Shown here: in pieces, positions 63,758 through 64,000 of the stretch | How the letters are laid out: every line of letters starts with the position of its first letter | How positions within the stretch are numbered: position 1 is the first letter of the stretch | Assembly: GCA_022783865.1 (NCBI GenBank) | Contig: JALFYY010000016.1 | Location: 1-64,000 of the forward strand | Direction: 5' to 3' | Origin: Bacteroidales bacterium | GTDB lineage: Bacteria; Bacteroidota; Bacteroidia; Bacteroidales; Paludibacteraceae | Length of the DNA: 64,000 nt | Notes under the pieces: model-generated | What the model saw: only the letters and a program-made list of their open reading frames with translations | What the model was told of the DNA's origin: nothing | Database searches by the model: none | Position numbers and translations under genes: made by a program

Positions 63758-64000
63758 GACACACACTATTCATACTGATTCTGCTCCTCTCTTCCGTATC
63801 CGCTATGGGACAGCAAGAGAGCGCAAACGTGCGCAAGGGCAACAAAGCCTATAAAGCAGAGAAATATACCGAGGCCGAAGTGGAATACCGCCGAGGATTG
63901 GAAAAGAACGACAAAGGCTTCGAAGCACACTACAATCTGGGCAATTCGCTCTTCAAGCAACAGAAATATCCCGAAGCCATAGAGGAATACCGCAAAGCCG
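63754..64000 (+). CDS. batC: BatC-like TPR protein, cut by the window end
   Basis: Only the first 82 codons are present. They encode a signal peptide (MRHTLFILILLLSSVSAMG) and the start of TPR repeats (AYKAEKYTEAEVEYRRGLEK, then HYNLGNSLFKQQKYPEAIEEY). Position after batB with an ATGA overlap identifies it as BatC, the periplasmic TPR part of the Bat group. batD and batE would be expected just outside the window. Confidence 0.88.
   Translation, partial: MRHTLFILILLLSSVSAMGQQESANVRKGNKAYKAEKYTEAEVEYRRGLEKNDKGFEAHYNLGNSLFKQQKYPEAIEEYRKA

Overview
The window looks like a chromosomal segment of a Bacteroidota bacterium, most likely order Bacteroidales. Several signs agree. Clean promoters have a -7 box TAnnTTTG about 20 nt downstream of a TTG box. 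Most genes lack a Shine-Dalgarno sequence. There is a PorE-like lipoprotein of the type IX secretion system (T9SS), two very large secreted proteins with T9SS-like tails, a Bat (aerotolerance) operon, and the gene order coaX / outer-membrane protein / TPR protein / lptC. I cannot name the family or genus. No rRNA, tRNA, CRISPR array or insertion sequence was recognised.

Layout. (1) 1-14.7 kb, minus strand, is a defence/accessory island. It holds a type I restriction-modification operon read hsdM-hsdS-X-hsdR-Y-Z, where X is an AT-rich coiled-coil membrane protein and Y and Z are small proteins sharing a GDYV...GGIG peptide. A secreted duplicated-domain protein lies upstream, followed by a Fic protein and a DinD-RhuM chimera. 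At the very left edge is the start of a gene with a Firmicutes-style promoter and a perfect Shine-Dalgarno sequence. (2) 14.7-32.1 kb, minus strand, is envelope and core metabolism: esterase, lipid kinase, fimbrillin-like lipoprotein, DUF2520 protein, yidC, an envelope operon (outer-membrane protein, TPR, lptC, fabG, cdsA), coaX, an acyl-CoA ligase, and def-mntP-DUF3109-cinA. (3) 32.8-44.6 kb, plus strand: bactofilin, DUF1015, PorE-like OmpA lipoprotein, thyA, folA, a BspA-like leucine-rich-repeat protein, mfd, and two unknowns. (4) 44.9-57.6 kb, minus strand: a 3101-residue surface protein with about 30 cadherin-like repeats, and a 1010-residue multidomain pectinesterase. (5) 58.2-64 kb, plus strand: the MoxR-DUF58-Bat operon with hpt embedded, cut off in batC.

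The most unusual structure is between genes. Intergenic DNA is assembled from a few dispersed module types. (a) Arrays with a strict 11-nt unit occur at six places; three share a CTG/AATCACC junction. (b) Short palindromes of the GTAGAGAC...GTCTC type lie mostly just after gene ends. (c) AT-rich runs such as CAATTGTCAAATCGTC, and TTAATAGTTAAT-like runs, often sit directly before start codons. (d) There are pyrimidine-rich CTCAACTCCTCATCT runs. None of these is explained by the genes, and they are the main candidate for an undescribed system, together with the accessory genes of the restriction island.
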